From positions 1-64,000 of the forward strand of contig JBDGZZ010000002.1 of the NCBI GenBank assembly GCA_039588335.1: a stretch of 64,000 bases of DNA. The letters run 5' to 3'. This document shows, in pieces, positions 51,588 to 61,807 of this stretch. The notes under the pieces are model-generated. The model did no database searches. It was given only the letters and a program-made list of their open reading frames with translations, and had not been told where the DNA came from. Positions within the stretch are counted from its first letter, which is position 1. Each line of letters starts with the position of its first letter. Made by a program: the position numbers and the translations under genes. This DNA comes from G020351775 sp039588335. GTDB lineage: Bacteria > Gemmatimonadota > Gemmatimonadetes > Gemmatimonadales > GWC2-71-9.

Positions 51588-52880
51588 ATGACGTCCACAG
51601 TACTCAAACGAACCACGATGACCACACGGGCCATCGTTCGCAGCCAGTTCGATTTTGCATCAGACCTGATAGGTCTCGAAGACTTCATGCGACAGATTCT
51701 GGTGCGTCCCTTCCGATCGGTCAGCGTGGAAGTGCCTGTCCGAATGGACGACGGATCGTTTCAGGTATTCGAAGGCTTTCGAGTCCAACACAACGGCGCC
51801 CGCGGGCCCTGCAAGGGAGGAGTCCGTTACCACCCTGAGGCCGACGAGTTGGAGGTGCTCGGCCTGGCAACGACCATGACCTGGAAAACAGCCCTGCTCG
51901 ACGTTCCGTTCGGGGGAGCAAAGGGAGGCGTTCAGGTGGACCCCCGCAAGCTCTCGCCCCGTGAACTGGAGGCGGTGACGCGAGTGTTCACCAGCCGTAT
52001 TTCGATTGTGCTGGGCCCGTACCGTGACGTACCCGCTCCGGATATGGGCACAAATGCGCAGGTTATGGCGTGGATGTTCGACGAGTACTCCAAGCGGGGA
52101 GGGTACTCACCGGCCTGTGTGACGGGAAAACCCCTATCTCTGGGTGGATCCTTGGGCCGTGAAGAGGCCACCGGCCGCGGTGTCATGTATGTCATGCAGG
52201 ATTACGCCCGTGACTTCGGGGTCCTGCTGGAAGGTGGCTCAGTGGTAATACAGGGGTTTGGCAACGTGGGCGCACACCTGGCCCGCTTGCTTCACGAACA
52301 GGGAGCCAAGATCACGGCGGTATCGGACGTCGACGGCGGGCTGCACAACGACCAGGGACTGGACGTGCCTGGCCTTTTCCAGCACGCCTATGTCGAGCGC
52401 AGACCAGTGTCGGAGTTCAAGGGAAACGCGGACTCCATCACCAATGAAGAAATCTGGAGCGTACCTTGCGACTGGCTGGTGCCAGCCGCACTTGGCGGTG
52501 TGATCACGCGAGAGAAGAATGCAGCTACCATCGACTGCCGCGTTGTAGTAGAAGCGGCCAACAGTCCTGTTACTCCGATCTCCGACAAGATCCTGGAAGA
52601 CCGCGGGATAACAGTCCTGCCCGATTTTCTAGTCAATGCCGGCGGTGTTGTAGTTAGCTACTACGAATGGGTACAGAATCTCCAGCAACACCCATGGTCA
52701 TTGGAGCAAGTCAACACAGAATTGAAACGAAAGATGCACACGGCATACCGCAGTGTCTCAAAGATCGTGGAGGACAAAGGTGTCCCCTGGCGCACGGCGG
52801 CGTATACCATCAGCCTCGACCGCGTATCTGAGGCCGAGCGCATTCGGGGTCACTTCGACGCCAACTCCACCAAGACCTGA
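51588..52880 (+). CDS. gdhA: Glu/Leu/Phe/Val-type dehydrogenase, probably glutamate dehydrogenase
   Basis: 430 residues, catabolic-type hexameric dehydrogenase. Substrate and catalytic region GPCKGGVRYHP, MTWKTALLDVPFGGAKGG (catalytic Lys) and PAPDMGTNAQVMAWMFDEY, then NAD-binding IQGFGNVGAHLARLL. It oxidatively deaminates glutamate to 2-oxoglutarate, regenerating the acceptor for the aminotransferase. The start may instead be ATG at 51618 (MTTRAIV). The last 31 bases overlap the convergent peptidase gene. Confidence 0.92.
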   Translation: MTSTVLKRTTMTTRAIVRSQFDFASDLIGLEDFMRQILVRPFRSVSVEVPVRMDDGSFQVFEGFRVQHNGARGPCKGGVRYHPEADELEVLGLATTMTWKTALLDVPFGGAKGGVQVDPRKLSPRELEAVTRVFTSRISIVLGPYRDVPAPDMGTNAQVMAWMFDEYSKRGGYSPACVTGKPLSLGGSLGREEATGRGVMYVMQDYARDFGVLLEGGSVVIQGFGNVGAHLARLLHEQGAKITAVSDVDGGLHNDQGLDVPGLFQHAYVERRPVSEFKGNADSITNEEIWSVPCDWLVPAALGGVITREKNAATIDCRVVVEAANSPVTPISDKILEDRGITVLPDFLVNAGGVVVSYYEWVQNLQQHPWSLEQVNTELKRKMHTAYRSVSKIVEDKGVPWRTAAYTISLDRVSEAERIRGHFDANSTKT

Positions 52881-53944
52881 TAAGGGTCCACTCCCGGATT
52901 CTTTGTCACCGCGGCGGTGATGGCGGCTACGCTGACCGCGATGTCGCCTCCATGGCGTACGAAGATCTCGTCGAACACTGTCAGCCGGGTCCGGTAGATG
53001 CGTGCTGCAATAATGCTCGCATTGTTTAGCGGTCGCCGCGCCAAGTATTCTGCATTGTAGCTTTCGAGGTGCGGACCGACACTCTCCACTAGACTCGTTC
53101 GAGCGGCCGCAAAGATCTCCCCCCGCTGGCTCAGAACATCGCCTTCAGGAAGTCCGCTTGCGTATAGAGACTCCAGATCCGTAGCAAGAGTTTCGTAGAA
53201 CAACGCGAGTTGAAGCTCGTCGTTCCACATTGACCGAGCGCGATGCTCGTTAGTTGAGTCCCCGCGGCTGAGAAAGAACGCGGCCGCAGCACGATACCCA
53301 ACGAAAGAGGCCCAGCTCTCGTTGAAGTGTGATGCGCTAGGCACGTAGAGAGTGTTGTGGGCAATTTCATGTAACACAGTAGCCACTAGATTAACTGAGT
53401 CGCGGTACAGTGCGGTCGAGAGCAGAGGATCATTGAACCAACCAAGGGTAGAAAAGGCCCCGGCCGGTCTCACGTAAGTGTCGAGGTCCTCAGCTTCTAG
53501 ACGAGCAGCCGCCTCTCGTGCCGCCGTAGCCTTGAAGAACCCCTTGTAGGGCACCGCTCCGACAATCGGGTAACGCCACAGGTAAGGAGCCAATTCGTTC
53601 CGGGGACTCGCAGAGATCACCAATAGAAGCGTATCGCGGCCGACGTCTGAGAATGATGTGTACGTTTCACCTGCTTCCAACCCCAGTGACTCAGCAGCAA
53701 ACGCTCGCGCCTCCAACACGATCCGGAACAGGTCGCGGCGTTGCGGAGAAGTCTCGGGATGGGCAATGAGCGATTCGAGCGAGCGACGCTTGGTGAGAAT
53801 GCGAGCCTCCTCGTAGCCCGCTCGCAGGAGATATCGGATCTCGGAACTGACCAGTGGGGCTGCTATCACAATTGCCAGGATTACCGCTGCAGACGCCGCC
53901 AGTACACGTCGCACCCGGCGGCGGGAGCGGGTTGTGCGCGTCAC
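52850..53944 (-). CDS. COG4324-type putative zinc aminopeptidase
   Basis: 364 residues. A basic N-terminus is followed by one hydrophobic segment (VLAASAAVILAIVIAAPLV), so it is anchored or exported. VATVLHEIAHNTLY near 190 is a zinc-binding HExxH, with NESWASFVGY downstream as third ligand; YPIVGAVPYKGFF upstream is typical of predicted aminopeptidase COG4324. Its start overlaps the stop of the PorV-like gene upstream by four bases, implying co-expression. Confidence 0.8.
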   Translation of the reverse strand: MTRTTRSRRRVRRVLAASAAVILAIVIAAPLVSSEIRYLLRAGYEEARILTKRRSLESLIAHPETSPQRRDLFRIVLEARAFAAESLGLEAGETYTSFSDVGRDTLLLVISASPRNELAPYLWRYPIVGAVPYKGFFKATAAREAAARLEAEDLDTYVRPAGAFSTLGWFNDPLLSTALYRDSVNLVATVLHEIAHNTLYVPSASHFNESWASFVGYRAAAAFFLSRGDSTNEHRARSMWNDELQLALFYETLATDLESLYASGLPEGDVLSQRGEIFAAARTSLVESVGPHLESYNAEYLARRPLNNASIIAARIYRTRLTVFDEIFVRHGGDIAVSVAAITAAVTKNPGVDPYQVLVELASK

Positions 53945-54888
53945 AATGTCAGGCGTACGCCAAAGCGGTGGGCGCGCCGGCCCCAGGGATCACTCGGTTG
54001 ATACGCATAGTCGAGCGACAATTTCGCTATGGCCATGCTGCCACCAACAGTGAACTCCGACAAATCCGAACCTTCGGGCTGTGAGCCATAAGCTCCTCTG
54101 CCAATTACACCGACGCCACTCACTACGATACCGGCTTCTATCCCAGCAATGAAGCGGGAACTGAAACCTTCCGGCCATTGCCATTCGAGCGTCGACAACA
54201 GCCTGAACGACTCTTGTGGATCCACGTAATTCATCGTGAATCCGAACCGTGTAAGGCGCGGCATGGCGAGGTTCGACTGGCCTTTCCAATTACCGCCTAT
54301 GTTCTGAATGCTGAATCCGAAGGCCATGAGGTCGAAGATCGCTATCGCTATCCCACCGTCACCACTGACGGCCCTTTGCTGAGCCGTGTCGGCGTCGATC
54401 CGTACGTACTTTACCGTGCCTCCGAAAGCGATCATTCCGAATCTGTAGACGAGCGACCCCATCCCCATGCGCTCCCTCGCGTCCGCATTGGCGGGGGATC
54501 CCAACGCGGGAAAATTCCCCGGGTCGGTACCATGATTGAGGTACGCGCCACCGAAGCCCAAATGAAACTGACGGATTCGCCACGCGAGGGCTCCGTTGAA
54601 TGACCCGCCCTGCGATGGAAGACTGCGGTACGCTCCCTCCAAACCGATGTGTCTCAGGGTGGCCAGGCCGGCGGGGTTGGAGAACACGGCGGCCGCGTCT
54701 CCCACCAACGCGGCGCCGGCTCCATTCAATCCGGCGGTTCTAACCGAAACCGGGATGGAGAGAACCGAGGGTACTGCACCTTCAGCTTGCGCTCTGCACT
54801 CGGCCGCACCGACCCAAACCAGCCACGCACCAAGGATCAAACCTCGTACGCCGCTCGGGCGGATCGTAAGGCGCGCCGTTAGATCCAT
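53941..54888 (-). CDS. PorV/UPF0164-like outer-membrane barrel
   Basis: 315 residues with an N-terminal signal (about residues 14-34, ending near CRAQ), then SVRTAGLNGAGAALVGDAAAVFSNPAGLA, the N-terminal signature of PorV/PorQ and UPF0164 beta-barrel proteins. The rest alternates strands and loops and ends RAHRFGVRLTL, an outer-membrane-type C-terminus with a terminal aliphatic residue. It may help export or anchor surface proteins. It lies one base downstream of the M30-like lipoprotein gene. Confidence 0.78.
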   Translation of the reverse strand: MDLTARLTIRPSGVRGLILGAWLVWVGAAECRAQAEGAVPSVLSIPVSVRTAGLNGAGAALVGDAAAVFSNPAGLATLRHIGLEGAYRSLPSQGGSFNGALAWRIRQFHLGFGGAYLNHGTDPGNFPALGSPANADARERMGMGSLVYRFGMIAFGGTVKYVRIDADTAQQRAVSGDGGIAIAIFDLMAFGFSIQNIGGNWKGQSNLAMPRLTRFGFTMNYVDPQESFRLLSTLEWQWPEGFSSRFIAGIEAGIVVSGVGVIGRGAYGSQPEGSDLSEFTVGGSMAIAKLSLDYAYQPSDPWGRRAHRFGVRLTL

Positions 54889-54889
54889 G

Positions 54890-57079
54890 CTATCTGATAC
54901 GTATCACGTTTAGTCTCGGCATTGCCGGCCCCGACAGCGGGTCACCTACGTCATCGACCAACTCCACTGTGAAGCCGCGCTGGCCTGCCACTTGAATCAC
55001 CCGATAGTAAGCTCCCGAGCCTGATCCCAACAGCCCGGTTACGTCGAAGCTGCCACCACTGAACACGATGGGATCCACTGGAAACGGGCGGTCAAACTGG
55101 GACGGGTCCTGCTCATGAAGGTCGGCGTACGTTGTTCGGAAATCCCAAGTCGAGTATCGCAGTCGGTCCGGCACCGACATGAGATTCGGGTGATCAGACA
55201 CGTAATTGGCAAGGAACCAGTCAGCCAACAATCCATCTAAGGACTCTCCCGTCGCCGCTGCGAGATTCTCCGCTCCCACCAGTGACGTCTCGGACAATCG
55301 CCTCAGCACTCCCTCTCCCAGCTGATCGGATACCCAGCGCAAAAGCAACCAACTCGCACCCCGTTCCTCCAGGGTGCCCGTTCCGCTCGTGTAAAGCGGG
55401 TAATGCGCTTCGGTGTCGGAGAGATAAAGAAAAGCATTGAGCAAATCGCCCAGCGCAAACGCAGTGAATCGCTCACTTTCTCCCAAGGCTTCGAAGTGGA
55501 GCGCTGCCAGCTCCTCCGCCATGTGCGACATCGCCTCGTTGAGCCAGGTCTGCTCCGAGTTTCCTGCTCGTATAATCACGTGCTGGTGGAAATTGATCAT
55601 GTGCTGCAGCTCGTGAGCGAACGTAACCGGCACCACACGCTTGACTCGATCAACCGAGTGATCGCACGTAACGGTCCCCTGCGGGTCCGGCACGATCGAG
55701 TAGAATATCTCGGCTTGGTTGGATCGGCTGTCCTTCTGAAACTGCGGATCGATGTCGAGCGGGAAGAAGAAGCCCGTAATGAAGCTGTCCGAGCAGTCCG
55801 ATTCCTCGGTCAGGCCGTTCACCACTGGCGTCATCAGTATCAGCACTCGCCCGTTCCGGTCAATGTCAGACTCCGACCCGAATGCGCGAGTCGCTACATC
55901 GTACAGATCCAAGTCAAATAGTGCTCCCAACTGATCAAAATCGTGCTGTGATAGGCCGTCGGCCGGAGTGTCGACATCTTCGTAGATCACTGCACGAGTG
56001 CCGGCATACCTGACTTCCCCGGTTACGTTCGCGAAATCCTCGATCGTGCGGCACTTGATCTTGTCACACACTCTGAAGCTCCGTCGATCACCGACAGCGA
56101 TGTCCGCCTGAATCCCCGCCAGGGGTGGGCCGACATCTTCCAACGGCTCTCTGGGGCGCGCAGCCAAATCAGCCTCCTGCTGGCGTAGGAAGTCTTCGAA
56201 CCGCTGTCTCAAGGGACGATCCAACGGCCTGGACTCCAGTCGAGGGATGGGTGCAGCCCCCGAGTCACCCCTCAGGCGATACGCCAGAGTGAGGCCGATC
56301 TGACTCGTCACCGACTGTGGCGCCAGCAGGTACTCGGTTGAATCGGCCGTAGCGTCCTCGAACGTGGCGCACCCGTCCATGAGCTCCGGATCGAGCGACA
56401 CCCACTCCCCTGGCTGCAACCGCAGCGGCTCTGTTGAAGCTGTGAACGTTCCGGAGATGGTGTCAGACTGGGCTATACCCACCCCCACCGTTACGTCTAT
56501 CGCGCCGGGTAGGAGGCAGCGCGGTACTATCACCTGCATCCCCTGCCCCGTCGGAGACACCGCGTACAAGGGCGCCACCTTACCGCCAATTCTCACGACA
56601 GTGGAGTCGAACAGGCCGAATCCACCCAGCGTTAGCGTATCGCCGCCGGTGAAGGTGGTGGGGTTCAGTGAGTTCACCTGAGGGGGCCTCACAGCCGTTG
56701 CGGTGAATGTGATGACGCCCTTGAGGCTGCGGGCAAGCGCTGCTTCCACGATGTATTCCCCCGCCTCCGGACCGAGGGTCAGAAATACCTGCGCGATCCC
56801 CTTTCCGTCCGTGACCGTTGCCGAATCAGACAGGACGGCTCCAGCCCCAGCGGTCACCGCCCAGACCACCTTCTCGCGCGGTACGCTGCTGCCATCTGCC
56901 GCGGTCACCCGAACGGACAGTGGCGTCGCGAGCCGGTTGCCTGCAGTTGCACGCTGCCCATCACCTTCAGGCAGTTTTTCGAACCGGGCCGGTACCGGCA
57001 GGTCAGGTTCGTCGTCGCCACACCCACCTAAGACGAACACCGCCGCCACGAGGGCGGCGCTCACTTTGCGAAAAGTCAA
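54890..57079 (-). CDS. Exported lipoprotein with Ig-like/IPT domains and M30-like metallopeptidase
   Basis: 729 residues. Lipoprotein signal MTFRKVSAALVAAVFVLGGC. Then an Ig-like domain (about 40-125), an IPT/TIG domain (about 131-215, starting PPQVNSLNPTTFTGGDTLTLGG), and a peptidase region with VTFAHELQHMINF (HExxH near 489) and NEAMSHMAEELAAL (third ligand), as in M30 hyicolysin-type zinc peptidases. It probably degrades proteins at the cell surface. It is the first gene of a unit with the PorV-like and COG4324 genes. Confidence 0.83.
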   Translation of the reverse strand: MTFRKVSAALVAAVFVLGGCGDDEPDLPVPARFEKLPEGDGQRATAGNRLATPLSVRVTAADGSSVPREKVVWAVTAGAGAVLSDSATVTDGKGIAQVFLTLGPEAGEYIVEAALARSLKGVITFTATAVRPPQVNSLNPTTFTGGDTLTLGGFGLFDSTVVRIGGKVAPLYAVSPTGQGMQVIVPRCLLPGAIDVTVGVGIAQSDTISGTFTASTEPLRLQPGEWVSLDPELMDGCATFEDATADSTEYLLAPQSVTSQIGLTLAYRLRGDSGAAPIPRLESRPLDRPLRQRFEDFLRQQEADLAARPREPLEDVGPPLAGIQADIAVGDRRSFRVCDKIKCRTIEDFANVTGEVRYAGTRAVIYEDVDTPADGLSQHDFDQLGALFDLDLYDVATRAFGSESDIDRNGRVLILMTPVVNGLTEESDCSDSFITGFFFPLDIDPQFQKDSRSNQAEIFYSIVPDPQGTVTCDHSVDRVKRVVPVTFAHELQHMINFHQHVIIRAGNSEQTWLNEAMSHMAEELAALHFEALGESERFTAFALGDLLNAFLYLSDTEAHYPLYTSGTGTLEERGASWLLLRWVSDQLGEGVLRRLSETSLVGAENLAAATGESLDGLLADWFLANYVSDHPNLMSVPDRLRYSTWDFRTTYADLHEQDPSQFDRPFPVDPIVFSGGSFDVTGLLGSGSGAYYRVIQVAGQRGFTVELVDDVGDPLSGPAMPRLNVIRIR

Positions 57080-57186
57080 TGTCGACTCCTATTACGGAAA
57101 CAAATGCCTGTCATGGGGTCGCGCCACACTTCTTGCCCTGCCCGTAACCCTCTAGAGTATCAGAACATACGGGGTTTTCACACATT

Positions 57187-57215
57187 TTGACAATGCTCCA
57201 CGCCGAAGGTAGCTT
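57187..57215 (+). promoter_or_regulatory. Putative sigma-70 type promoter of the dnaE operon
   Basis: Perfect TTGACA at 57187-57192, a 17-base spacer, and TAGCTT at 57210-57215. It is about 130 bases upstream of the dnaE start, leaving a long leader in the otherwise empty 263-base gap. Confidence 0.5.
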
Positions 57216-57342
57216 ACCTCAGTGACCGGGCAAGCCGCTAGGGACGGCTGGCACGGAAAAGTGAGGGCGGAAACGACCCGCCCGGAGAGCCAACTACAGT
57301 CGGCCCAGCGGCCCTCACCCGGACGCTGGGCTGTTCGCGAGA

Positions 57343-60300
57343 ATGAGCTTCGTACACCTACACACTCACTCAGAGTACTCGCTCCTCGACGGAGCCAACC
57401 GAATCCCCGATCTGATCGAGCGGATCAAGGGTCTCGGCATGGACAGCCTCGCGATCACCGACCACGGGAACCTCCATGCCGCATGGTCTTTCTACGAAAA
57501 GGCTCGAGCCGCGGATATCAGACCCATTCTGGGATTCGAGGCGTACGTCGCTTTCGGATCGAGGCACATACGCGAGAAGCCGGTGGAGGCTCCGGCGCAG
57601 TACTCCCACCTGGTTCTGCTGGCCCGAGATCGTACAGGGTATAAGAACCTGATCAAGCTGTCATCGATCGGGTATCTGGAGGGTTACTATCGTCGCCCCC
57701 GCATAGACAGGGAGGTCCTGGAACAGCACAACGAGGGAATCATCGGGCTGGCCGCGTGCCTGTCAGGTGAGATCGCCCTCTGGTTGCGCCGCAACAACTA
57801 CGAGGAGGCCAGGCGGTCCGCCCAATGGCTGGCATCGACCCTAGGCCCGGGAAGATTCTGGCTCGAGGTGCAAGACCACGGGATTCCGGACGAGCATATA
57901 GTGCGAGACGGAATGTTCCGGCTCGCGGACGACCTGGGTTTGCCTCTGGTGGCAACCAACGACGCGCATTATCTCGAGCGGGAGGACCACGAGGCGCACG
58001 ACTGCCTGTTGGCGATCGGCACGGGTAAGGATCTGGATGATCCCAACCGATTTCGGTTCTACGGGCAGGAAAGCTACATCAAGTCAGAACAGGAGATGGC
58101 ACAGCTATTCCCTGACCGACCTGATGTGCTGGAGAATACGCAGCGAGTGGCAGATACATGCGAGTTCGATTTTGAAAAGCGCTATTTCGTACCCGAGTTT
58201 CCTCGCAAAGATGAGTCGAAATCGGAGAACGACCTTCTCGTCTCCCTAGCAATAGAGGGAGCGGCACAGCGTTTCGGCAGTCCGCTCACGGATAAGGTGC
58301 AGGAACGGCTCGACTACGAGTTAGACGTGATAACGCGCCTGGGGTATGCAGGCTATTTCCTCATCGTACAGGACTTCATCAAGGCTGCCGAGGAGCGCGG
58401 CATTCCCGTCGGGCCGGGTAGGGGCTCGGCTGCAGGTTCACTCGTGGCCTTCGCACTCGGCATCACCAACGTCGACCCACTGCGCTTCGATCTGCTGTTC
58501 GAGCGGTTCTTGAATCCAGAGCGCGTTTCCATGCCTGACATAGACGTGGACTTCTGCTTCGAGCGCAGGGGTGAAGTGATCGAGTACGTGCGTGAACGCT
58601 ACGGGCGGCGCAGCGTGGGTCAGATCATCACTTTCGGAACCCTCAAAGCGCGCGCCGCCGTGCGCGACATCGCGCGGGTGTTGCGGGTCAGTCCGTCCGA
58701 GACGGACAAGCTAGCGAAGCTCATTCCGACCGGGCCAGCTTACTCCCTTTCGGTTGCCGAGGCGGCGGCAAAGGTCCCTGAGCTGGCACAGCTCAAGAGA
58801 GAGAACGAAACCATAGGACGCCTGGTGGATCTGGCGCAACGGGTGGAAGGGCTGTCACGACACGCCTCGGTGCATGCAGCAGGAGTGGTTATCGCTCCCG
58901 GGCCTCTGGAAGACTACGTACCGGTGTGCACTCCCCCCCAACGCGGCAACACGGCTGGAGGAAACGGAGAGGAATCCGTCATCACACAATTCGACATGAT
59001 CGCGCTCGAGAAGATCGGCATGTTGAAGATGGATTTCCTGGGCCTTAAGACGCTCACCGTGATTCACGACGCCACTGAGATGATCCGCGAGCGACACGGT
59101 GTAGAGATCGATTTCGACTCGATCGACCTGGACGATCCCGAGGTCTACAAACTCCTGAGAAGCGGCCGTGTCGCCGGGGTGTTCCAGTTCGAGTCACCGC
59201 TTGGAACTGACATGCTGCACCAACTCAGGGCCGACCGATTCAACGACCTCGTGGCCACTAATGCACTGGTTCGGCCCGGACCGTTGGACTCCGGAATGCA
59301 TCAGGTCTACATCCGCCGTAAGCGTGGCTTGGAGGAAGTACGATACGCTCTCCCCGACCTGCAGGAAGTGCTCGAGCCCACCTACGGAGTAATCCTGTAT
59401 CAGGAGCAGGTGATGAGGATTGCGAACGTGCTGGCGGGCTTTTCGCTGGCCGAAGCGGATGTGCTGCGAAAGGCGGTGGGCAAGAAGGACGCCGAGTTGA
59501 TCGGAACTGAACTAAAGCGGTTTGTGGACCGCTGCGTGGAGCGCGGACACGACCCCAGAATCGTCGAGGACATTGCGGCTCAGATCCAGACGTTCGGCCG
59601 TTACGGCTTCAATAAATCACATTCCGTTGCCTATAGCATCATCTCCTTTCAGACGGCCTGGCTGAAGGCACACTACCCGTCGGAATTCATGGCAGCGTTG
59701 CTCTCCTCTGAAATCGGTGATACCGACAAGGTAGTGACCTACATCAACGAGGCGCGCGAGCTCGGGATCGAAGTGCTACCGCCGTCCGTCAATGAATCGG
59801 GCTTGAAGTTCACGGTGACCGGGAAGCAGCAGATGCGATTCGGATTGGGCGCCATTCGACACGTGGGGCGTTCCGCTATCGAGTCGATCATCGCTGCTCG
59901 TGAGCGAGAGGGCGCATACGAGACTCTGACCGATTTTTGTGAGCGGGTCGACCTGAGGTTGTGCAACAAACGTGTAATCGAGTCGCTAATTGCAGCGGGA
60001 GCGCTCGATCAGATGGGCGGACATCGTGCACAGTTGACTAGCGCACTAGACTTTTCGTTGTCGGAAGCACAACTGAGACAGGCCGAACGCGATGCCGGCC
60101 AAGTCAGCCTGTTCGGTGAAGCTTCTGACACGCAACCGGCGAGCACGAGTGACACGCTCCCCGACGTTGCGACCTGGCCCGAGGCGGAACGTCTCGCCAA
60201 GGAAAAGGAGGTCATCGGTTTCTTCATATCCGGCCACCCCCTCGAGCGGTTCCGAGAAGAAGTGATGCTGTTCAGCTCACGGACGACTGCTACGTTGGGC

Positions 60301-60831
60301 ACTTGGAGCGAACACCAGGTGAGCACTGCGGTCGTGGTGACGGCAGTAAAGCGGAGAATCAGCAGGAAGACGGGGTCGGAGTATGCCCGTCTCACCTTGG
60401 AAGACTTTCACGGGACGGCCGAGGCGTTAGTTTTTCCCGACACCTGGAGCAAGCTGTCAGACGTCATCGTACCCGACGCGGCACTTCTAATGTCGGGTAC
60501 GTACAGCACAAGAGATAGGGGAGAGGATCGTGCCCCGTTCATAGTGGAGGGGGCGCAACCGCTGGCCGAGTTGAGAGAGACGGGAGAGGTGGCGGTTGAG
60601 CTTGTATGGGTCCGAGAGCCAGAACCTACCCGTGACATCGCCAGGGGAGTCGCAGCATTATGTGCCGCACATCCAGGACCTGCACCCATATACGTGGAGT
60701 GGAGCGACGGCAACGGTACCACTGCCCGTTTGCGTTCCCGCAACGTCAGGGTGCAACTTGACGACGAGCTATTGAGCGCCCTACGAGAACTCGTCGGGGT
60801 AGACAGCGTCCGGCTGGTGAAAGCGAGATAG
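57343..60831 (+). CDS. dnaE: DNA polymerase III alpha subunit
   Basis: 1162 residues, DnaE1-type replicative polymerase. N-terminal PHP domain (FVHLHTHSEYSLLDGANRI), polymerase core with GRGSAAGSLVAFALGITNVDPLRF and PDIDVDFCFERRGEVIEYV (catalytic Asp residues), GRYGFNKSHSVAYSIIS, then a helix-hairpin-helix region and C-terminal OB fold. It is first of a dnaE-accA-ricT-metG cluster with short gaps. Confidence 0.97.
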   Translation: MSFVHLHTHSEYSLLDGANRIPDLIERIKGLGMDSLAITDHGNLHAAWSFYEKARAADIRPILGFEAYVAFGSRHIREKPVEAPAQYSHLVLLARDRTGYKNLIKLSSIGYLEGYYRRPRIDREVLEQHNEGIIGLAACLSGEIALWLRRNNYEEARRSAQWLASTLGPGRFWLEVQDHGIPDEHIVRDGMFRLADDLGLPLVATNDAHYLEREDHEAHDCLLAIGTGKDLDDPNRFRFYGQESYIKSEQEMAQLFPDRPDVLENTQRVADTCEFDFEKRYFVPEFPRKDESKSENDLLVSLAIEGAAQRFGSPLTDKVQERLDYELDVITRLGYAGYFLIVQDFIKAAEERGIPVGPGRGSAAGSLVAFALGITNVDPLRFDLLFERFLNPERVSMPDIDVDFCFERRGEVIEYVRERYGRRSVGQIITFGTLKARAAVRDIARVLRVSPSETDKLAKLIPTGPAYSLSVAEAAAKVPELAQLKRENETIGRLVDLAQRVEGLSRHASVHAAGVVIAPGPLEDYVPVCTPPQRGNTAGGNGEESVITQFDMIALEKIGMLKMDFLGLKTLTVIHDATEMIRERHGVEIDFDSIDLDDPEVYKLLRSGRVAGVFQFESPLGTDMLHQLRADRFNDLVATNALVRPGPLDSGMHQVYIRRKRGLEEVRYALPDLQEVLEPTYGVILYQEQVMRIANVLAGFSLAEADVLRKAVGKKDAELIGTELKRFVDRCVERGHDPRIVEDIAAQIQTFGRYGFNKSHSVAYSIISFQTAWLKAHYPSEFMAALLSSEIGDTDKVVTYINEARELGIEVLPPSVNESGLKFTVTGKQQMRFGLGAIRHVGRSAIESIIAAREREGAYETLTDFCERVDLRLCNKRVIESLIAAGALDQMGGHRAQLTSALDFSLSEAQLRQAERDAGQVSLFGEASDTQPASTSDTLPDVATWPEAERLAKEKEVIGFFISGHPLERFREEVMLFSSRTTATLGTWSEHQVSTAVVVTAVKRRISRKTGSEYARLTLEDFHGTAEALVFPDTWSKLSDVIVPDAALLMSGTYSTRDRGEDRAPFIVEGAQPLAELRETGEVAVELVWVREPEPTRDIARGVAALCAAHPGPAPIYVEWSDGNGTTARLRSRNVRVQLDDELLSALRELVGVDSVRLVKAR

Positions 60832-60840
60832 GCAACCACA

Positions 60841-61806
60841 GTGGCATCAACCGCATTCAACGCCGAGTTCGAGAAGCCGATCGCTGAGTTGGAGCGTCAG
60901 ATCGCGCACCTGAAACGCCTCGCCGTAGACCGTCAGCTAGACGTACAGGAGGAGATCGAACCGCTCGAAGCGAAGCTCGCCGAACTCCGGCGCGACATAT
61001 ACAAGCGCCTAACGCCGATGGAGCGCGTACAGGTAGCACGGCACCCAGGACGCCCTTATACGATGGACTACATCGATTCGGTCTTCACCAATTTCGTAGA
61101 ACTCAAAGGTGACAGGCTGTATCGAGACGATCCGGCAATCGTTGGAGGCTGGGCGCGGCTACGCGACCGACCCGTGATGGTCATCGGGCAGCAGAAGGGT
61201 CGTGACACGAAGGACAACTTGAAGCGGAATTTCGGAATGCCGCATCCCGAAGGATATCGCAAGGCCCTGCGGCTGATGCTAATGGCCGAGCGATTCGGAG
61301 CACCGATCATAACACTGATCGACACACCCGGTGCGTACCCCGGGCTGGGCGCGGAGGAACGGGGACAGGCGGAAGCGATTGCGCGGAATCTCGAAGAAAT
61401 GGCTGCGCTCAGAACACCCCTCGTCGCGGTCGTCATCGGGGAGGGCGGTTCGGGTGGCGCGCTGGCCCTGGGCCTGGCCGACAGGGTCCTGATGTTGGAG
61501 CACGCCATTTACTCGGTAATCTCACCGGAGGGGTGCGCGGCAATCCTGTGGAAGGACGCGGCTCAGAAGGAGCGGGCCGCAGAGTCCCTCAAGCTCACCA
61601 GTAAAGACCTATTTCGTCTCGGTCTCATCGACGAAATCGTTCCCGAGCCGGCAGGCGGTGCTCACGCGGACCCCGACCAGGCAATCGCCACTCTCGAGAA
61701 GGTCCTCGCAAAGAACGTGGCCGACTTGGCAAAGGTAGACCCGGACCAGCTGCGGGACCTCCGCATCGAAAAATACGTCAAGATGGGCAACTTCGAAGAG
61801 GGTTGA
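60841..61806 (+). CDS. accA: Acetyl-CoA carboxylase carboxyltransferase alpha subunit
   Basis: 321 residues. AccA forms malonyl-CoA together with AccD, which is not in the window. Motifs are FEKPIAELERQIAHLK, FVELKGDRLYRDDPAIVGG, IGQQKGRDTKDNLKRNFGMPHPEGYRKALRL, TPGAYPGLGAEERGQAEAIA and the oxyanion region IGEGGSGGALAL. GTG at 60841 starts nine bases after dnaE. Confidence 0.96.
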   Translation: MASTAFNAEFEKPIAELERQIAHLKRLAVDRQLDVQEEIEPLEAKLAELRRDIYKRLTPMERVQVARHPGRPYTMDYIDSVFTNFVELKGDRLYRDDPAIVGGWARLRDRPVMVIGQQKGRDTKDNLKRNFGMPHPEGYRKALRLMLMAERFGAPIITLIDTPGAYPGLGAEERGQAEAIARNLEEMAALRTPLVAVVIGEGGSGGALALGLADRVLMLEHAIYSVISPEGCAAILWKDAAQKERAAESLKLTSKDLFRLGLIDEIVPEPAGGAHADPDQAIATLEKVLAKNVADLAKVDPDQLRDLRIEKYVKMGNFEEG

Positions 61807-61807
61807 C

